DNA from: CAZQXD01 sp964597315
GTDB lineage: Bacteria > Pseudomonadota > Gammaproteobacteria > Competibacterales > Competibacteraceae
Length of the DNA stretch: 64,000 bases
NCBI GenBank assembly: GCA_964597315.1
Contig: CAZQXD010000008.1
Span: forward strand, 40,109-104,108
Direction of reading: 5' to 3'
Positions 23,950 through 34,220 of this stretch are shown one piece after another (position 1 is the first letter of the stretch; each line of letters opens with the position of its first letter). The position numbers and the translations under genes are program-made. Under the pieces are notes generated by a model. That model searched no databases and was not told the DNA's origin. It saw only the letters and a program-made list of their open reading frames with translations.

Positions 23950-26900
23950 TTAGCGACGAAGCCGCGCCCATTGCTCCTCCAGGCGCTTGACCGACACCGG
24001 CACGGCGGTTTTCAGCTCCTGGGCGAACTGGGATACCCGTAACTCCTCGATCAGCCACCGAAACCGCTCCAGTTCTGGATCGTGGAGACCCCGTTGCCGG
24101 TGACGCTCCCGACGTTCCTGGTAGCGCCCCCACAGCCGCTGGATATCGGCCCGGCGGGCCCGGTCTTTGTCCGGCGCCTGGGCCAGTTTGCGTAGGCGCA
24201 GCTCCACGGCCTGTAAATACCGGGGCAGATGGACCAGCCATTCGGGAGGGGTGTTGGAGATAAAGCCGGGATAAATCAACTCGGCCAGTTGTTCGCGGAT
24301 ATCCGTCACCGCCTCGTACCAGCCTAGGGGCAGCTTGCCGGAGAGTTGCTTGTTCACCCGATGGTAGGCCGCCAACACCTCACCTACCCCGACGGCCAGG
24401 GCATTGGCCACCTCCACCAGCCGCTCCCGGCCCTGGGCCAGGCGGTCCTGGAACTGCTCCCGGGTCCGGGGCAGCGCTTCGTCCCCCAGAAAAGCCCGGT
24501 CCAGCACCGCCTCCATGAGATCCTCCCGCAGCGTCTCCTGGCTGCCCACCTTGATATAGTGCAGGGCCATGGCGTGAAACCCGGGCAGATTGCGCTTGAG
24601 GTATTTCAGCTTATCCCGCGCCTGCATGGCGAACAGCCGCCGCAGCCCGGCCCGCAGCACCACCTCGGCCCGGCCCGGAGAATCCAGCAACCGCAGATCC
24701 AGTCCGCCATCGGCCCGGGGCGTCAGGGCTGGGTAGCCTTTCAGGGCAATGCCGTTGCGGGTGAAAGACACTTCCTCGGGTAAATCCCCGAAATCCCAGT
24801 CCCGGATATCCTCCCGCTCGAACTCCGGGGTCGGCAAGGCCGCGAAGCTCTCCCGAGCCTGGCCTTTGAGACGCTGACCGATGGTCTCCACATCCCGCCC
24901 CTCGGCCAGGACCTTGCCCTGGGGGTCCACCACCCGGATGTTCATACGCAGGTGGTCGGGCACGGCCTCCGGTCGCCAGGCGTCCTCGGGTATGTTCACC
25001 CCGGCGATCTTATGCAACTGCTCGGCCATGGCCTCGGCGAGGGAGCGGTCCCCCGGGAGCAGGGCCTGATGCAAGGCTCGGGCGTAATCGGGCACCGGCA
25101 CGAAATGGCGGCGCAGGGACTTGGGCAGCGATTTCAGCAAGGCCGCCATGCGCGCCTCGATCAGCCCCGGCACCAGCCATTCCAGGCGTCGGGGATCGAT
25201 CTGATTGAGGGCCGCCAGGGGCACGGTGAGCGTCACCCCGTCATCGGCCTCCCCCGGCTCGAACCGATAGCTCAAGGGCAGCGCCATGCCATCAATGGGC
25301 AAGTGGTCCGGGAAACGCTCCCCGGTCACCGCCCCGGCGTCCCCGGCCAGCAGGGTGTCCAGGTCCATGAACAGCCCCCGGGGATCGACCCGCTCCGCCT
25401 GCTTGCGCCAGCGCTCGAAGGTGGGACCACTATAGAGCCCCTCGGGCAAGCGCCGATCGTAGAAGGCGAACAGGCTGTCCTCGTCGGCCAGCAGATCCCG
25501 GCGCCGGGATTTGGCCTCCAGACCCTCCACCTGCTCCAGCAACGCCCGGTTATGACGAAAAAACGGCGCTTTGCTGTTGTACTCCCCCAGCACCAGGGCA
25601 TGGCGGATAAACAGCGTCCGGGCCGTGGCCGGGTCCATGGGACCATAATTGACCTTGCGCCCGGCCACGATGGGCAGGCCATACAGGGTCACCGTCTCGG
25701 TGGCCGCCACCTGGGCGGCGCGCTGCTCCCAGTGAGGCTCGGCATAGCGGCGCTTGACCAGATGCACGGCCAGTGGCTCGATCCACTCCGGCTCGATCCG
25801 GGCATTGGTGCGAGCATACAGCCGGGTGGTTTCCACTAACTCGGCGGCCATCAACCATTTGGGGCCTTTCTTGAACAAGCCCGAGCCTGGAAACACATAA
25901 AACCGCCGATTGCGAGCGCCCAGATAGGACTGATCCTCCTGCTTAAGCCCCACCTGACCCAGTAGCCCCGCTAACAGCGCCCGGTGCAGCCCCTTGTAGT
26001 CGGCGGCCTGATCGTTGGGGCGCAAGCCCATTTCGGTGACCACAGCGTAGAGTTGCTGGTGCAGGTCGTGCCACTCGCGCATCCGCACATAGGACAGAAA
26101 CTCCTCCCGGCAGCGGTTTCGCAACTGGTTGCGGGACAGCTTGCGGGCCTGCTCGTGATAATAGGTCCAGAGGTTCAGCAGGGCCTGGAAATCAGAGCGT
26201 TCGTCCCGAAACCGGCGGTGTTTCTCATCGGCCGCCTGCTGACGCTCCAGGGGCCGCTCCCGAGGGTCTTGGATAGCCAGGGCGGCGGCGATCACCAAAG
26301 TCTCGGCCAAACAGCCCTCCCGGCGGGCGGCCAGGACCATCCGTCCCAGCCGCGGGTCAATGGGCAACCGGGCCAGTTGGCGACCGGTCTCGGTGATGCG
26401 GCGGCCTTCGTCCACGGCGCCCAGTTCCGTGAGCAGATGATAGCCGTCGTTGATCTGGCGGCCATCCGGGGGGTCGATAAAGGGAAACTCGGCCACCGCT
26501 CCCAGTTTCAGGGCCGCCATCTGCAATATCACCGCCGCCAGATGGGTACGCTGGATCTCCGGGTCCGTGAATGGGGGCCGGGACAGAAAATCCTCTTCCG
26601 AATACAAGCGCACACAGACCCCGGCGGAGATCCGCCCGCAGCGGCCCTTGCGCTGATTGCCCGAGGCCTGGGAGATTTTCTCGATGGGCAGGCGCTGGAC
26701 CTTGGCCCGGGGGCTGTAGCGGCTGATCCGGGCCAGGCCGGGGTCGATCACATAGCGGATGCCCGGCACGGTCAGGGAGGTCTCCGCCACATTGGTGGCC
26801 AACACGATGCGCCGCCGACCATGGGCCTGGAACACTTTATTCTGTTCGGCCGCCGACAGCCGGGCGTACAGGGGCAGGATTTCCGTGCCCGGGGGATGGT

Positions 26901-27840
26901 GCTTGCGCAGGCTCTCAGCGGTCTCCCGGATTTCCCGCTCCCCGGACAGAAAAATCAGAATATCCCCAGGCCCCAGGGCCGATACTTCATCCACGGCGTC
27001 CAGGATGGCCTGTTGCAGATCCCGGTCCAGGCTGTCTTCGTCTTCGGCGATCAGGGGCCGGTAGCGAACCTCCACTGGAAAGGTGCGCCCAGAGACCTCA
27101 ATGACCGGCGCATCCCCGAAGTGGCGGGCGAAGCGATCCGGGTCGATGGTGGCGGAGGTAATAATGACTTTCAAATCCGGCCGCCGAGGCAGCAGCCGAC
27201 GCAAGTAGCCCAGCAGAAAATCAATATTCAGGCTGCGTTCGTGGGCCTCGTCAATGAGAATGACCTGGTACTGGGATAGCAAGGGGTCGGACTGGGTTTC
27301 GGCCAACAGAATCCCGTCGGTCATGAGCTTGATGACGGTATCCGGCCGCACCCGGTCGCTAAACCGCACTTTGTAACCCACCGGCCCGCCCATCTCCACC
27401 CCCAGTTCCTCGGCGATGCGGGCCGCCACCGAGCGGGCGGCGATACGCCGGGGCTGGGTATGGCCGATGGTCCCCGCCGCCCCCAAGCCCAGCTCCAGGC
27501 AGAGCTTGGGAAGCTGGGTGGTCTTGCCGGAGCCGGTCTCGCCGCAAATGACCACCACTTGATGATCGCGGATGGCGGCGGCGATATCCTCACGGCGTTG
27601 GTTGATGGGCAGTTCGCCGGGAAACTCTGGCCTGGGCAAGGTGCTGGCGCGGCGCTCCCGGGCCGCGACGGAAGCCTCCATGGCCTCCTGTAGCTGAGTC
27701 AGGCTCCGATCAATGGGCTTGCCCGAACGCTGGCGGCGGCGTAGACCCTCCAGGCGCGGGGCCAGGGCATGGCGGTCCCGGGTCAGGCACAGGCTGAGGC
27801 GATTTTTGAGTTCGGTGAGAATGTCATTCACGAGAAGCAC
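23950..27840 (-). CDS. hrpA: ATP-dependent RNA helicase HrpA
   Basis: This 1296-residue DEAH-box helicase has the usual HrpA length. The helicase core shows Walker A GETGSGKTTQLPKLCLELG, the DEAH motif ILIDEAHERSLNIDFLLG, SAT (ITSATID) and motif VI QRKGRCGRISAGVC. It is followed by the HA2/OB region and the long C-terminal DUF3418 domain ending in SVKRLEEQWARLRR. HrpA unwinds RNA and, in E. coli, takes part in mRNA processing and rescue of stalled ribosomes. It is divergent from the csp gene across 222 bp and convergent with the acylase. Confidence 0.97.
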   Translation of the reverse strand: MLLVNDILTELKNRLSLCLTRDRHALAPRLEGLRRRQRSGKPIDRSLTQLQEAMEASVAARERRASTLPRPEFPGELPINQRREDIAAAIRDHQVVVICGETGSGKTTQLPKLCLELGLGAAGTIGHTQPRRIAARSVAARIAEELGVEMGGPVGYKVRFSDRVRPDTVIKLMTDGILLAETQSDPLLSQYQVILIDEAHERSLNIDFLLGYLRRLLPRRPDLKVIITSATIDPDRFARHFGDAPVIEVSGRTFPVEVRYRPLIAEDEDSLDRDLQQAILDAVDEVSALGPGDILIFLSGEREIRETAESLRKHHPPGTEILPLYARLSAAEQNKVFQAHGRRRIVLATNVAETSLTVPGIRYVIDPGLARISRYSPRAKVQRLPIEKISQASGNQRKGRCGRISAGVCVRLYSEEDFLSRPPFTDPEIQRTHLAAVILQMAALKLGAVAEFPFIDPPDGRQINDGYHLLTELGAVDEGRRITETGRQLARLPIDPRLGRMVLAARREGCLAETLVIAAALAIQDPRERPLERQQAADEKHRRFRDERSDFQALLNLWTYYHEQARKLSRNQLRNRCREEFLSYVRMREWHDLHQQLYAVVTEMGLRPNDQAADYKGLHRALLAGLLGQVGLKQEDQSYLGARNRRFYVFPGSGLFKKGPKWLMAAELVETTRLYARTNARIEPEWIEPLAVHLVKRRYAEPHWEQRAAQVAATETVTLYGLPIVAGRKVNYGPMDPATARTLFIRHALVLGEYNSKAPFFRHNRALLEQVEGLEAKSRRRDLLADEDSLFAFYDRRLPEGLYSGPTFERWRKQAERVDPRGLFMDLDTLLAGDAGAVTGERFPDHLPIDGMALPLSYRFEPGEADDGVTLTVPLAALNQIDPRRLEWLVPGLIEARMAALLKSLPKSLRRHFVPVPDYARALHQALLPGDRSLAEAMAEQLHKIAGVNIPEDAWRPEAVPDHLRMNIRVVDPQGKVLAEGRDVETIGQRLKGQARESFAALPTPEFEREDIRDWDFGDLPEEVSFTRNGIALKGYPALTPRADGGLDLRLLDSPGRAEVVLRAGLRRLFAMQARDKLKYLKRNLPGFHAMALHYIKVGSQETLREDLMEAVLDRAFLGDEALPRTREQFQDRLAQGRERLVEVANALAVGVGEVLAAYHRVNKQLSGKLPLGWYEAVTDIREQLAELIYPGFISNTPPEWLVHLPRYLQAVELRLRKLAQAPDKDRARRADIQRLWGRYQERRERHRQRGLHDPELERFRWLIEELRVSQFAQELKTAVPVSVKRLEEQWARLRR

Positions 27841-28062
27841 GATCGGTTTTTGGTCCCGAAGCCCGCCAACCCAGCGATTTTATTGTGCAAGTGCAAATCA
27901 AAATGAGTTGCAGGCACGTGGGCTTTGGCGTAATTTCGCGGGCGGGCAGTGGGGGCTTGGGTCCCACTCCCCGGTGCCGGACCTTCAAGGGACTGAAATA
28001 ATACAAACGGTTGGACCCGGGTTCGGCAGGGCTTTAAGTGTTTATTTCGAGGTTTTTGACTG

Positions 28063-28269
28063 ATGCGCAATGGTACAGTGAAGTGGTTCGATGAAGCCAA
28101 GGGTTTTGGTTTCATCGCCCCCGAAGACGGCAGCAACGACGTATTCGTTCATTATTCGATAATCGAAGGCAAGGGTTTCCGAACCCTAGCCGAAGGTCAA
28201 GTCGTCACGTTCGACGCCAAAGTAGGCCCCAAGGGGCCTCACGCCACGGTCGTCAAGCCGGCGGAGTGA
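28063..28269 (+). CDS. Cold-shock-domain protein
   Basis: This 68-residue CspA-type protein binds single-stranded RNA/DNA. RNP1 (KGFGFIAP) and RNP2 (DVFVHYSII) are both intact, in the order GTVKWFDEAKGFGF...VFVHY. It has a long, GC-rich leader of about 200 bp shared with divergent hrpA, as often seen for cold-regulated csp genes, and a strong intrinsic terminator directly after it. It is monocistronic. Confidence 0.96.
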   Translation: MRNGTVKWFDEAKGFGFIAPEDGSNDVFVHYSIIEGKGFRTLAEGQVVTFDAKVGPKGPHATVVKPAE

Positions 28270-28290
28270 TCCTCCCCACCGCCTGACCCC

Positions 28291-28320
28291 AAAAAACCCC
28301 GTTCATCGACGGGGTTTTTT
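28291..28320. terminator. Intrinsic terminator after csp
   Basis: A-tract, CCCCGT, four-base loop region, ACGGGG and a run of six T (AAAAAACCCCGTTCATCGAC then GGGGTTTTTT). The symmetric A and T tracts allow termination in either direction. It lies 22 bp after the csp stop codon. Confidence 0.9.
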
Positions 28321-28393
28321 GTGGCCTGCCTTACGGCCACGCCTTCGGATATAATACCTGGCTCCCCTCACTCACCCCCCGACGGACTCCCCC

Positions 28394-30217
28394 GTGATTG
28401 ACAAGCTTAGAAACGTCGCCATCATCGCCCATGTGGACCATGGCAAAACCACCCTGGTGGACAAACTGCTCCAGCAATCTGGCACCCTAGATGCCCGGGC
28501 CGCACCCCAGGAACGGATCATGGACAGCAATGCCCTGGAGAAGGAACGGGGGATTACCATTCTGGCCAAGAACACGGCTTTGCGCTGGCGTGACTACCGA
28601 ATCAATATCGTCGATACCCCAGGGCATGCCGATTTCGGCGGCGAGGTGGAGCGGGTGCTGTCCATGGTGGATTCAGTGCTGCTGCTGGTGGACGCCGTGG
28701 ACGGCCCCATGCCCCAAACCCGCTTCGTCACCCAGAAAGCCTTCGCCATGGGCTTCCGGCCCATCGTGGTCATCAATAAGATCGACCGTCCCGGCGCCCG
28801 GCCCGGCTGGGTGCTGGACCAGACTTTCGACCTGTTCGACCGGCTGGGCGCCAGCGACGAGCAACTGGATTTTCCGGTGATCTATGCCTCCGCCCTGCAC
28901 GGCTACGCCGACGCCGATGATAGCGTCCGGGAAGGGGATATGACGCCTCTGTTCCAAACCGTCATCGACCATGTCCAGCCCCCCCAAGTGGACCCGGAGG
29001 GGGCATTTCAGATGCAAGTCAGTTCCCTGGACTACAACAGCTATGTGGGCGTCATCGGCATCGGCCGCATCCGCCGGGGTCGGGTCAAGACCAATACCCC
29101 GGTGGTGGTGGTGGATCGGGAAGGCCGTCGGCGCAACGCCCGGCTGTTGCAGATTTTGGGTTTCCAGGGCCTGGAACGCATCGAGTTCCCCGACGCCTCC
29201 GCCGGGGACATCATCGCTTTCACCGGCATCGATAGCCTGGGGATCTCCGATACCCTCTGCGACCCCACCCAGGTGGAGGCCCTACCGCCCCTAACCGTGG
29301 ATGAACCCACGGTGTCCATGACTTTCCAGGTCAATACCTCCCCTTTCGCCGGACGGGAGGGTAAATTCGTCACCAGCCGCCAGATCCGCGAGCGGCTAAA
29401 TCGGGAGTTGATCCACAACGTAGCTCTGAGGGTGGAGGAAACCGATGACCCGGACAAGTTCAAAGTCTCCGGGCGGGGCGAGCTGCATTTGTCCATTCTC
29501 ATCGAGAACATGCGCCGGGAAGGCTATGAGCTGGGCGTCTCCCGACCCGAAGTGATTATCCGGGTGGGAGACGACGGCGAAAAGCTGGAGCCTTATGAGC
29601 AACTCACCGTGGATGTGGAGGATCAAAACCAAGGCGCGGTGATGGAAAAGCTCGGTGAGCGGCGCGGGGAGTTGCTGGACATGCAACCCGATGGCAAGGG
29701 TCGAGTGCGGCTAGATTATATGATCCCGGCCCGGGGTCTGATCGGCTTCCAGACCGAGTTTCTCACCGCCACCAGCGGCACCGGGCTGATTTATCACGTC
29801 TTCGACCACTATGGTCCCTACAAAAAAGGCGCCATCGGCAGCCGCGTTAATGGCGTGCTGGTGAGCATGGTCACCGGCAAAGCCTTGGCCTACGCCCTGT
29901 TCAATCTCCAAGAGCGGGGCCGACTGATGACCAGCCACGGGGACGAGATCTACGAGGGCATGATCGTGGGCATTCATTCCCGGGACAACGATCTAGTGGT
30001 CAACCCCCTGAAAGCCAAGCAACTGACCAATATCCGCGCCGCTGGCTCCGACGAAAATATCGTCCTGACCCCGGCCCTGCGCTTCAGCCTGGAGCAGGCC
30101 CTGGAGTTCATCGACGACGATGAACTGGTGGAAGTCACCCCGAAATCCATTCGCCTGCGCAAGAAACTGCTGCTGGAACACGAGCGTAAGCGGGCGGCCC
30201 GCTCGGCGAAGGATTAG
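28394..30217 (+). CDS. typA: Ribosome-associated GTPase TypA/BipA
   Basis: This 607-residue translational GTPase has the family length. The N-terminal G domain shows IIAHVDHGKTTLVDKLL, RGITILAKN, DTPGHADFGGEVER and NKIDRPGARP. After the EF-G-like domains come the BipA-specific C-terminal segments (PARGLIGFQTEFLTATSGTG; SRDNDLVVNPLKAKQLTNIR). BipA assists 50S subunit assembly and growth under stress or cold. The ATG lies a few bases after GACTCCCCCGTG; an in-frame GTG at the same site is the likely start codon. It is followed by a convergent aminotransferase gene. Confidence 0.97.
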   Translation: MIDKLRNVAIIAHVDHGKTTLVDKLLQQSGTLDARAAPQERIMDSNALEKERGITILAKNTALRWRDYRINIVDTPGHADFGGEVERVLSMVDSVLLLVDAVDGPMPQTRFVTQKAFAMGFRPIVVINKIDRPGARPGWVLDQTFDLFDRLGASDEQLDFPVIYASALHGYADADDSVREGDMTPLFQTVIDHVQPPQVDPEGAFQMQVSSLDYNSYVGVIGIGRIRRGRVKTNTPVVVVDREGRRRNARLLQILGFQGLERIEFPDASAGDIIAFTGIDSLGISDTLCDPTQVEALPPLTVDEPTVSMTFQVNTSPFAGREGKFVTSRQIRERLNRELIHNVALRVEETDDPDKFKVSGRGELHLSILIENMRREGYELGVSRPEVIIRVGDDGEKLEPYEQLTVDVEDQNQGAVMEKLGERRGELLDMQPDGKGRVRLDYMIPARGLIGFQTEFLTATSGTGLIYHVFDHYGPYKKGAIGSRVNGVLVSMVTGKALAYALFNLQERGRLMTSHGDEIYEGMIVGIHSRDNDLVVNPLKAKQLTNIRAAGSDENIVLTPALRFSLEQALEFIDDDELVEVTPKSIRLRKKLLLEHERKRAARSAKD

Positions 30218-30313
30218 CCGTGCTAGCGGTTCACCGTCTCAAAAAAATCGCTGCTTCCCGCCGCGATGGTGGCCCCGCTCCGGCTTGCTCAGACACCATG
30301 GCCGGGCAACTGA

Positions 30314-31483
30314 TCAAGCCAGCGCCCGCCGTAGCCGCTCCACCCCCTCCCCCAGCCGCTCCAGGGAATTGGTATAGGCGAACCGCACATGCCGCTCGGC
30401 CCGATGGCGGCCGAAGTCGATGCCCGGAGTAATGGCCACCCCCGCCGCTTCCAGCAGATTTTTGGCAAAGCCGAAGCTGTCATCGGTAAAAGGTGAGCAA
30501 TCAGCATAGAGATAAAACGCCCCCTGGGGGGTGGCCGGTATCCCGAAGCCCAGTTCCCGCAGGGCCGGGAGCAGAAAATCCCGACGGTCCTGGAACTCCC
30601 GGCGGCGGGTCTCGAAGACAGCCTTTGCCTCCTCCGAAAAGGCCGCCAAGGCAGCATATTGGGCTGGAGTGGAGGGAGCCAGAAATAAATTCTGGGCCAG
30701 TTTCTCAGCCTCGCGCACATAGGCTTCTGGGGCCACCAGCCAACCCAATCGCCAGCCGGTCATCCCGAAGTACTTGGAAAAGCTATTGATGACAAATACC
30801 TGCTCGGACAGGGCCAGGGCGGTGGGGACCTGGGCGCCGTAGACCAGGCCGTGGTAGATCTCATCCATGATCACCCGCCCGCCATGGCGTCGGGCCACGT
30901 CCAGTATCCCGGCCAGGGCTTCGGGAGACACCAGGGTGCCGGTGGGGTTGCTAGGGGAGGCCAGCAGCACCGCCACCGTGCGTTCGGTCCAGTGCCGTTC
31001 CACCAGTTCCGGGGTGAGCTGGTAGGCGCTGTGGGCATCCACCGGAATGCCCACTGGCTCCCCTTCCACCAGGCGCACGAAATGGCGATTGCAGGGATAA
31101 CCGGGATCGGCCATCAACACCTGCTCTCCGGGATTGACCAGCACCCCGGTGGCCAGTTGCAAGGCCCCGGACGCGCCGGGGGTCACCAACACCCGCCGGG
31201 CTGGCAGAGTGACGCCGTAGCTGTCCTGGTAATGGTCGGCGATGGCCTCCCGCAGAGGCGGAATGCCAATGGCGGCGGTATAGCGGGTCTGCCCCTTGGT
31301 CAGGGCCTCGTGACCGGCCGCGACGATAGGCTCGGCGGTGGGAAAATCCGGCTCCCCCACTTCCATATGAATAATGGAGCGGCCCTGGGCTTCCAGTTCA
31401 TGGGCGCGGGCCAGCAGTTCCATGACATGAAACGGGGCGATATCCGCCATGCGGCGGGCTAGGTGGGTGGGGTACTGGCTCAT
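30314..31483 (-). CDS. PLP-dependent class I/II aminotransferase
   Basis: This 389-residue protein starts at the ATG at 31483. Fold-type I residues are visible: the PSNPTGTLV segment, the cofactor region IMDEIYHGLVYG and the Schiff-base Lys in NSFSKYFGMTGWRLGW. The C-terminus carries the substrate-carboxylate Arg region RHVRFAYTNSLERL. It belongs to the aspartate/aromatic aminotransferase-like group (AspC/AlaC-type); the substrate cannot be told. It lies 37 bp after pilU on the same strand and is probably co-transcribed with it. Confidence 0.9.
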   Translation of the reverse strand: MSQYPTHLARRMADIAPFHVMELLARAHELEAQGRSIIHMEVGEPDFPTAEPIVAAGHEALTKGQTRYTAAIGIPPLREAIADHYQDSYGVTLPARRVLVTPGASGALQLATGVLVNPGEQVLMADPGYPCNRHFVRLVEGEPVGIPVDAHSAYQLTPELVERHWTERTVAVLLASPSNPTGTLVSPEALAGILDVARRHGGRVIMDEIYHGLVYGAQVPTALALSEQVFVINSFSKYFGMTGWRLGWLVAPEAYVREAEKLAQNLFLAPSTPAQYAALAAFSEEAKAVFETRRREFQDRRDFLLPALRELGFGIPATPQGAFYLYADCSPFTDDSFGFAKNLLEAAGVAITPGIDFGRHRAERHVRFAYTNSLERLGEGVERLRRALA

Positions 31484-31520
31484 GGCAACGGTCCGCGACG
31501 GAGGGCTGGGACCTGGAAGC

Positions 31521-32651
31521 CTACAGCCCCCCGTCACGGTTGTTCAAGGAAAAGTCCCCAGGCGGCGGCCCTCCCGGCGTCGGGTTTTTCATGCCCTCAG
31601 AAAGACGAATCTGCAAGCCCACGTTGTTGCGGGAATCGGCGTTGCGGATGGCTTCCTCGCGGGTGATGGCGCCTTCCTTGTAAAGATTGAACAAGGCTTG
31701 GTCGAAGGTTTGCATGCCATTGTCGGTACTCTGGGCCATGACTTCCTTGATGCTCTCGATCTTGCCCCGCTGGATCAGCTCCGCCACATAGGGGGTATTG
31801 AGCAACACCTCCACGGCCGGCATCCGTCGACCGTCCACCCCCTTGATCAGCCGCTGGGAGATGATCGCCCGCAGGTTCAGAGACAGATCCAAAAGCAGTT
31901 GATTACGAAACGATTCCTGGAAGAAATTGACGATGCGTTCCAGGGCGCCGTTGGCGTTGTTGGCGTGCAGGGTGGATAGGCACAAATGGCCGGTCTCGGC
32001 GTAGGCCAGACCATATTTCATGGTGTCTTGGTCCCGGATCTCGCCGATCAGGATGACATCTGGGGCCTCGCGCAGGGCGTTCTTCAGAGCATGGCCGTAG
32101 CTCTGGGTATCAATGCCCACCTCCCGCTGGCCGATTACGGATTTTTTGTGGCGATGGGTGAACTCGATGGGGTCCTCGATGGTGAGGATATGGCCGGGGG
32201 AGTTTTCGTTGCGATGATCGATCATGGAGGCCAGGGTGGTTGACTTGCCCGAGCCGGTGGAGCCTACCACCAGGATCAGGCCCCGTTTGTCCATGATCAG
32301 TTCCTCAAGCAGGGGCGGCAGCCCTAGGTCCGCGATCTTGGGAATATCTCCCTTGATGTAGCGGATCACCATGGATACCTCGCCCCGCTGTCGGAACACA
32401 TTGGCCCGAAATCGCCCCACCCCTTGCAGGGGAATGGCGAAGTTCATTTCCAATTCCCGCTCGAACTCCCGGGTCTGGTCATCGTTCATGACCGATGAGG
32501 CGATCTCCCGAACCGACCCCGGCCCGAGGATTTTGTTACCGATGGGTCGCACCACGCCCTCGATTTTAATGTTGACCGGTGCGCCCACATAAAAAAACAA
32601 ATCGGAAGCTTCCTTATCGACCATGAGTTTCAGATAAGGCGTTATATCCAT
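31521..32651 (-). CDS. pilU: Twitching-motility ATPase PilU (PilT paralogue)
   Basis: This 376-residue type IV pilus retraction ATPase shows Walker A LVVGSTGSGKSTTLASMIDH, the Asp box TIEDPIEFTH, Walker B DVILIGEIRD and the His box AETGHLCLSTLHANNANG. The C-terminal extension after the AAA core (PGGPPPGDFSLNNRDGG) and the N-terminus MDITPYLKLMVDKEASDLFF are closer to PilU than to PilT. PilU supports pilus retraction together with PilT; no pilT is in the window. Confidence 0.93.
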   Translation of the reverse strand: MDITPYLKLMVDKEASDLFFYVGAPVNIKIEGVVRPIGNKILGPGSVREIASSVMNDDQTREFERELEMNFAIPLQGVGRFRANVFRQRGEVSMVIRYIKGDIPKIADLGLPPLLEELIMDKRGLILVVGSTGSGKSTTLASMIDHRNENSPGHILTIEDPIEFTHRHKKSVIGQREVGIDTQSYGHALKNALREAPDVILIGEIRDQDTMKYGLAYAETGHLCLSTLHANNANGALERIVNFFQESFRNQLLLDLSLNLRAIISQRLIKGVDGRRMPAVEVLLNTPYVAELIQRGKIESIKEVMAQSTDNGMQTFDQALFNLYKEGAITREEAIRNADSRNNVGLQIRLSEGMKNPTPGGPPPGDFSLNNRDGGL

Positions 32652-32819
32652 AGGTTAGCTCCATACTGACGAATAGGCCGCAAAAGAGTCCATCAAAGGG
32701 CCCCGGCACCTCTTGGCCGACTTTCAGGGGTCGATCTAGGAGAAGTGTCAGTATTTTTTACATATCGTGCCCGCTGGCTCTCAATCATCGGCGGTTCGTA
32801 TCTGTCCTTGAAATGGTGA

Positions 32820-34220
32820 TTAATGTATCCGGTTAAAGCCGTTCAGGGCCGCCACCCGATACGCCTCGGCCATGGTCGGATAGTTGAACGTGGTGTTAAT
32901 AAAATACTCCAGGGAGTTGGCCTTGCCTTCCTGGGACATGATGGCCTGACCGATATGCACGATCTCTGCGGCCTGGTCGCCAAAGCAGTGAATCCCGAGA
33001 ATCTCCAGCGTTTCCCTATGAAACAATAGCTTGAGCATGCCCACGGTCTTGCCGGTGATCTGCGCCCGGGCCAGGCTCTTGAACCAGGCGTGGCCGACTT
33101 CGTAAGGCACCCGGGCCTCGGTCAACTCCCGCTCGGTACGGCCCACGGAACTGATTTCCGGCGACGTGTATATTCCTGATGGCACATGCTCCACCAGACG
33201 GTGGTCGCACTGGCCATGGAGCAGATGCGTGGCTGCGAACCGGCCCTGATCGTAGGCGGCCGAGGCCAGGCTAGGATGGCCAATCACATCACCCACGGCG
33301 TAGATATGGGACTGATTGGTCTGGTAATTATCGTTAACAACCAACTGGCCGCGCCGGTTCGGCGTCAGGCCCAATTCTTCAAGCCCCATAGATTGGGCAT
33401 TGCCGGTTCGACCATTGGCCCAGAGAATAATGTCATTCTTGATTTTCTTGCCGGACAGCAGATGCAGCACCACGCCGTCGTCCCGCCCTTCCACGGCCTC
33501 GTACGTCTCGTTATGCCGGATGACAACGCCTTGATCCCGAAGATGATAGCTGAGCGCATGGATGATCTCATCGTCCAAGAAGGAGAGTAATTGAGTACGG
33601 CTGTCCACCAAGTCCACTTTGCAGCCCATATTTCGGAACATGCTGGCGTATTCGCAGCCAACCACGCCAGCGCCATAGATGGTGACAGCCAGGGGCGTAT
33701 AGGACAATTTAAGGATAGTATCGCTATCGAAAATTCGCGGATGGCTGAAGTCCACATCGTCGGGGCGATAGGGTCTCGACCCGGTGGCAATCACGAAGCT
33801 ATCGGCCTGGAGCTGGGTCTGGACGAGGCCATCATCCCCCAGGACGTGCAGGGTATGCTCATCTTCGAACTTGGCATGTCCATGAAAAACAGTCACTTGA
33901 TTGCGACTGTAAAAATCTCCGCGCATGGTTGCCTGCTTGCTGATGACCGATTCGGCGGTACGCAACAGCTCTGGATAGGAGAACCGGGCCGGATGACCGA
34001 GAGCGCGAAACAGTGCATCGGTATTGAACTCTAGCATTCGGTTGATGGCGTGACGCAGGGCCTTGGAGGGGATAGTGCCCCAATGGGTACAACCGCCGCC
34101 CACCCGCGGGTAGCGCTCCACCACCGCCACCCGTTTGCCTTCTTTTACAGTTTTCATGGCGGCTCCCTCGCCCCCGGGTCCGGTCCCGATCACGATCACG
34201 TCGTACTTCTGTTCACTCAT
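32820..34220 (-). CDS. sthA: Soluble pyridine nucleotide transhydrogenase
   Basis: This 466-residue flavoprotein of the pyridine nucleotide-disulfide reductase family shows the FAD motif IGTGPGGEGAAMK, the degenerate redox region GGGCTHWGTIPSKALRHAI (one Cys where related enzymes have two) and the NAD(P)-binding IYGAGVVGCEYAS. That missing second Cys is characteristic of SthA, which equilibrates NADPH and NADH in the cytoplasm instead of reducing disulfides. The gene stands alone with a 168-bp gap to pilU. Confidence 0.95.
   Translation of the reverse strand: MSEQKYDVIVIGTGPGGEGAAMKTVKEGKRVAVVERYPRVGGGCTHWGTIPSKALRHAINRMLEFNTDALFRALGHPARFSYPELLRTAESVISKQATMRGDFYSRNQVTVFHGHAKFEDEHTLHVLGDDGLVQTQLQADSFVIATGSRPYRPDDVDFSHPRIFDSDTILKLSYTPLAVTIYGAGVVGCEYASMFRNMGCKVDLVDSRTQLLSFLDDEIIHALSYHLRDQGVVIRHNETYEAVEGRDDGVVLHLLSGKKIKNDIILWANGRTGNAQSMGLEELGLTPNRRGQLVVNDNYQTNQSHIYAVGDVIGHPSLASAAYDQGRFAATHLLHGQCDHRLVEHVPSGIYTSPEISSVGRTERELTEARVPYEVGHAWFKSLARAQITGKTVGMLKLLFHRETLEILGIHCFGDQAAEIVHIGQAIMSQEGKANSLEYFINTTFNYPTMAEAYRVAALNGFNRIH

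Noticed and set aside
25984..27279. Long plus-strand open frame (431 codons) opposite hrpA
   Set aside because: Antisense shadow in a GC-rich gene; hrpA motifs on the other strand are complete.
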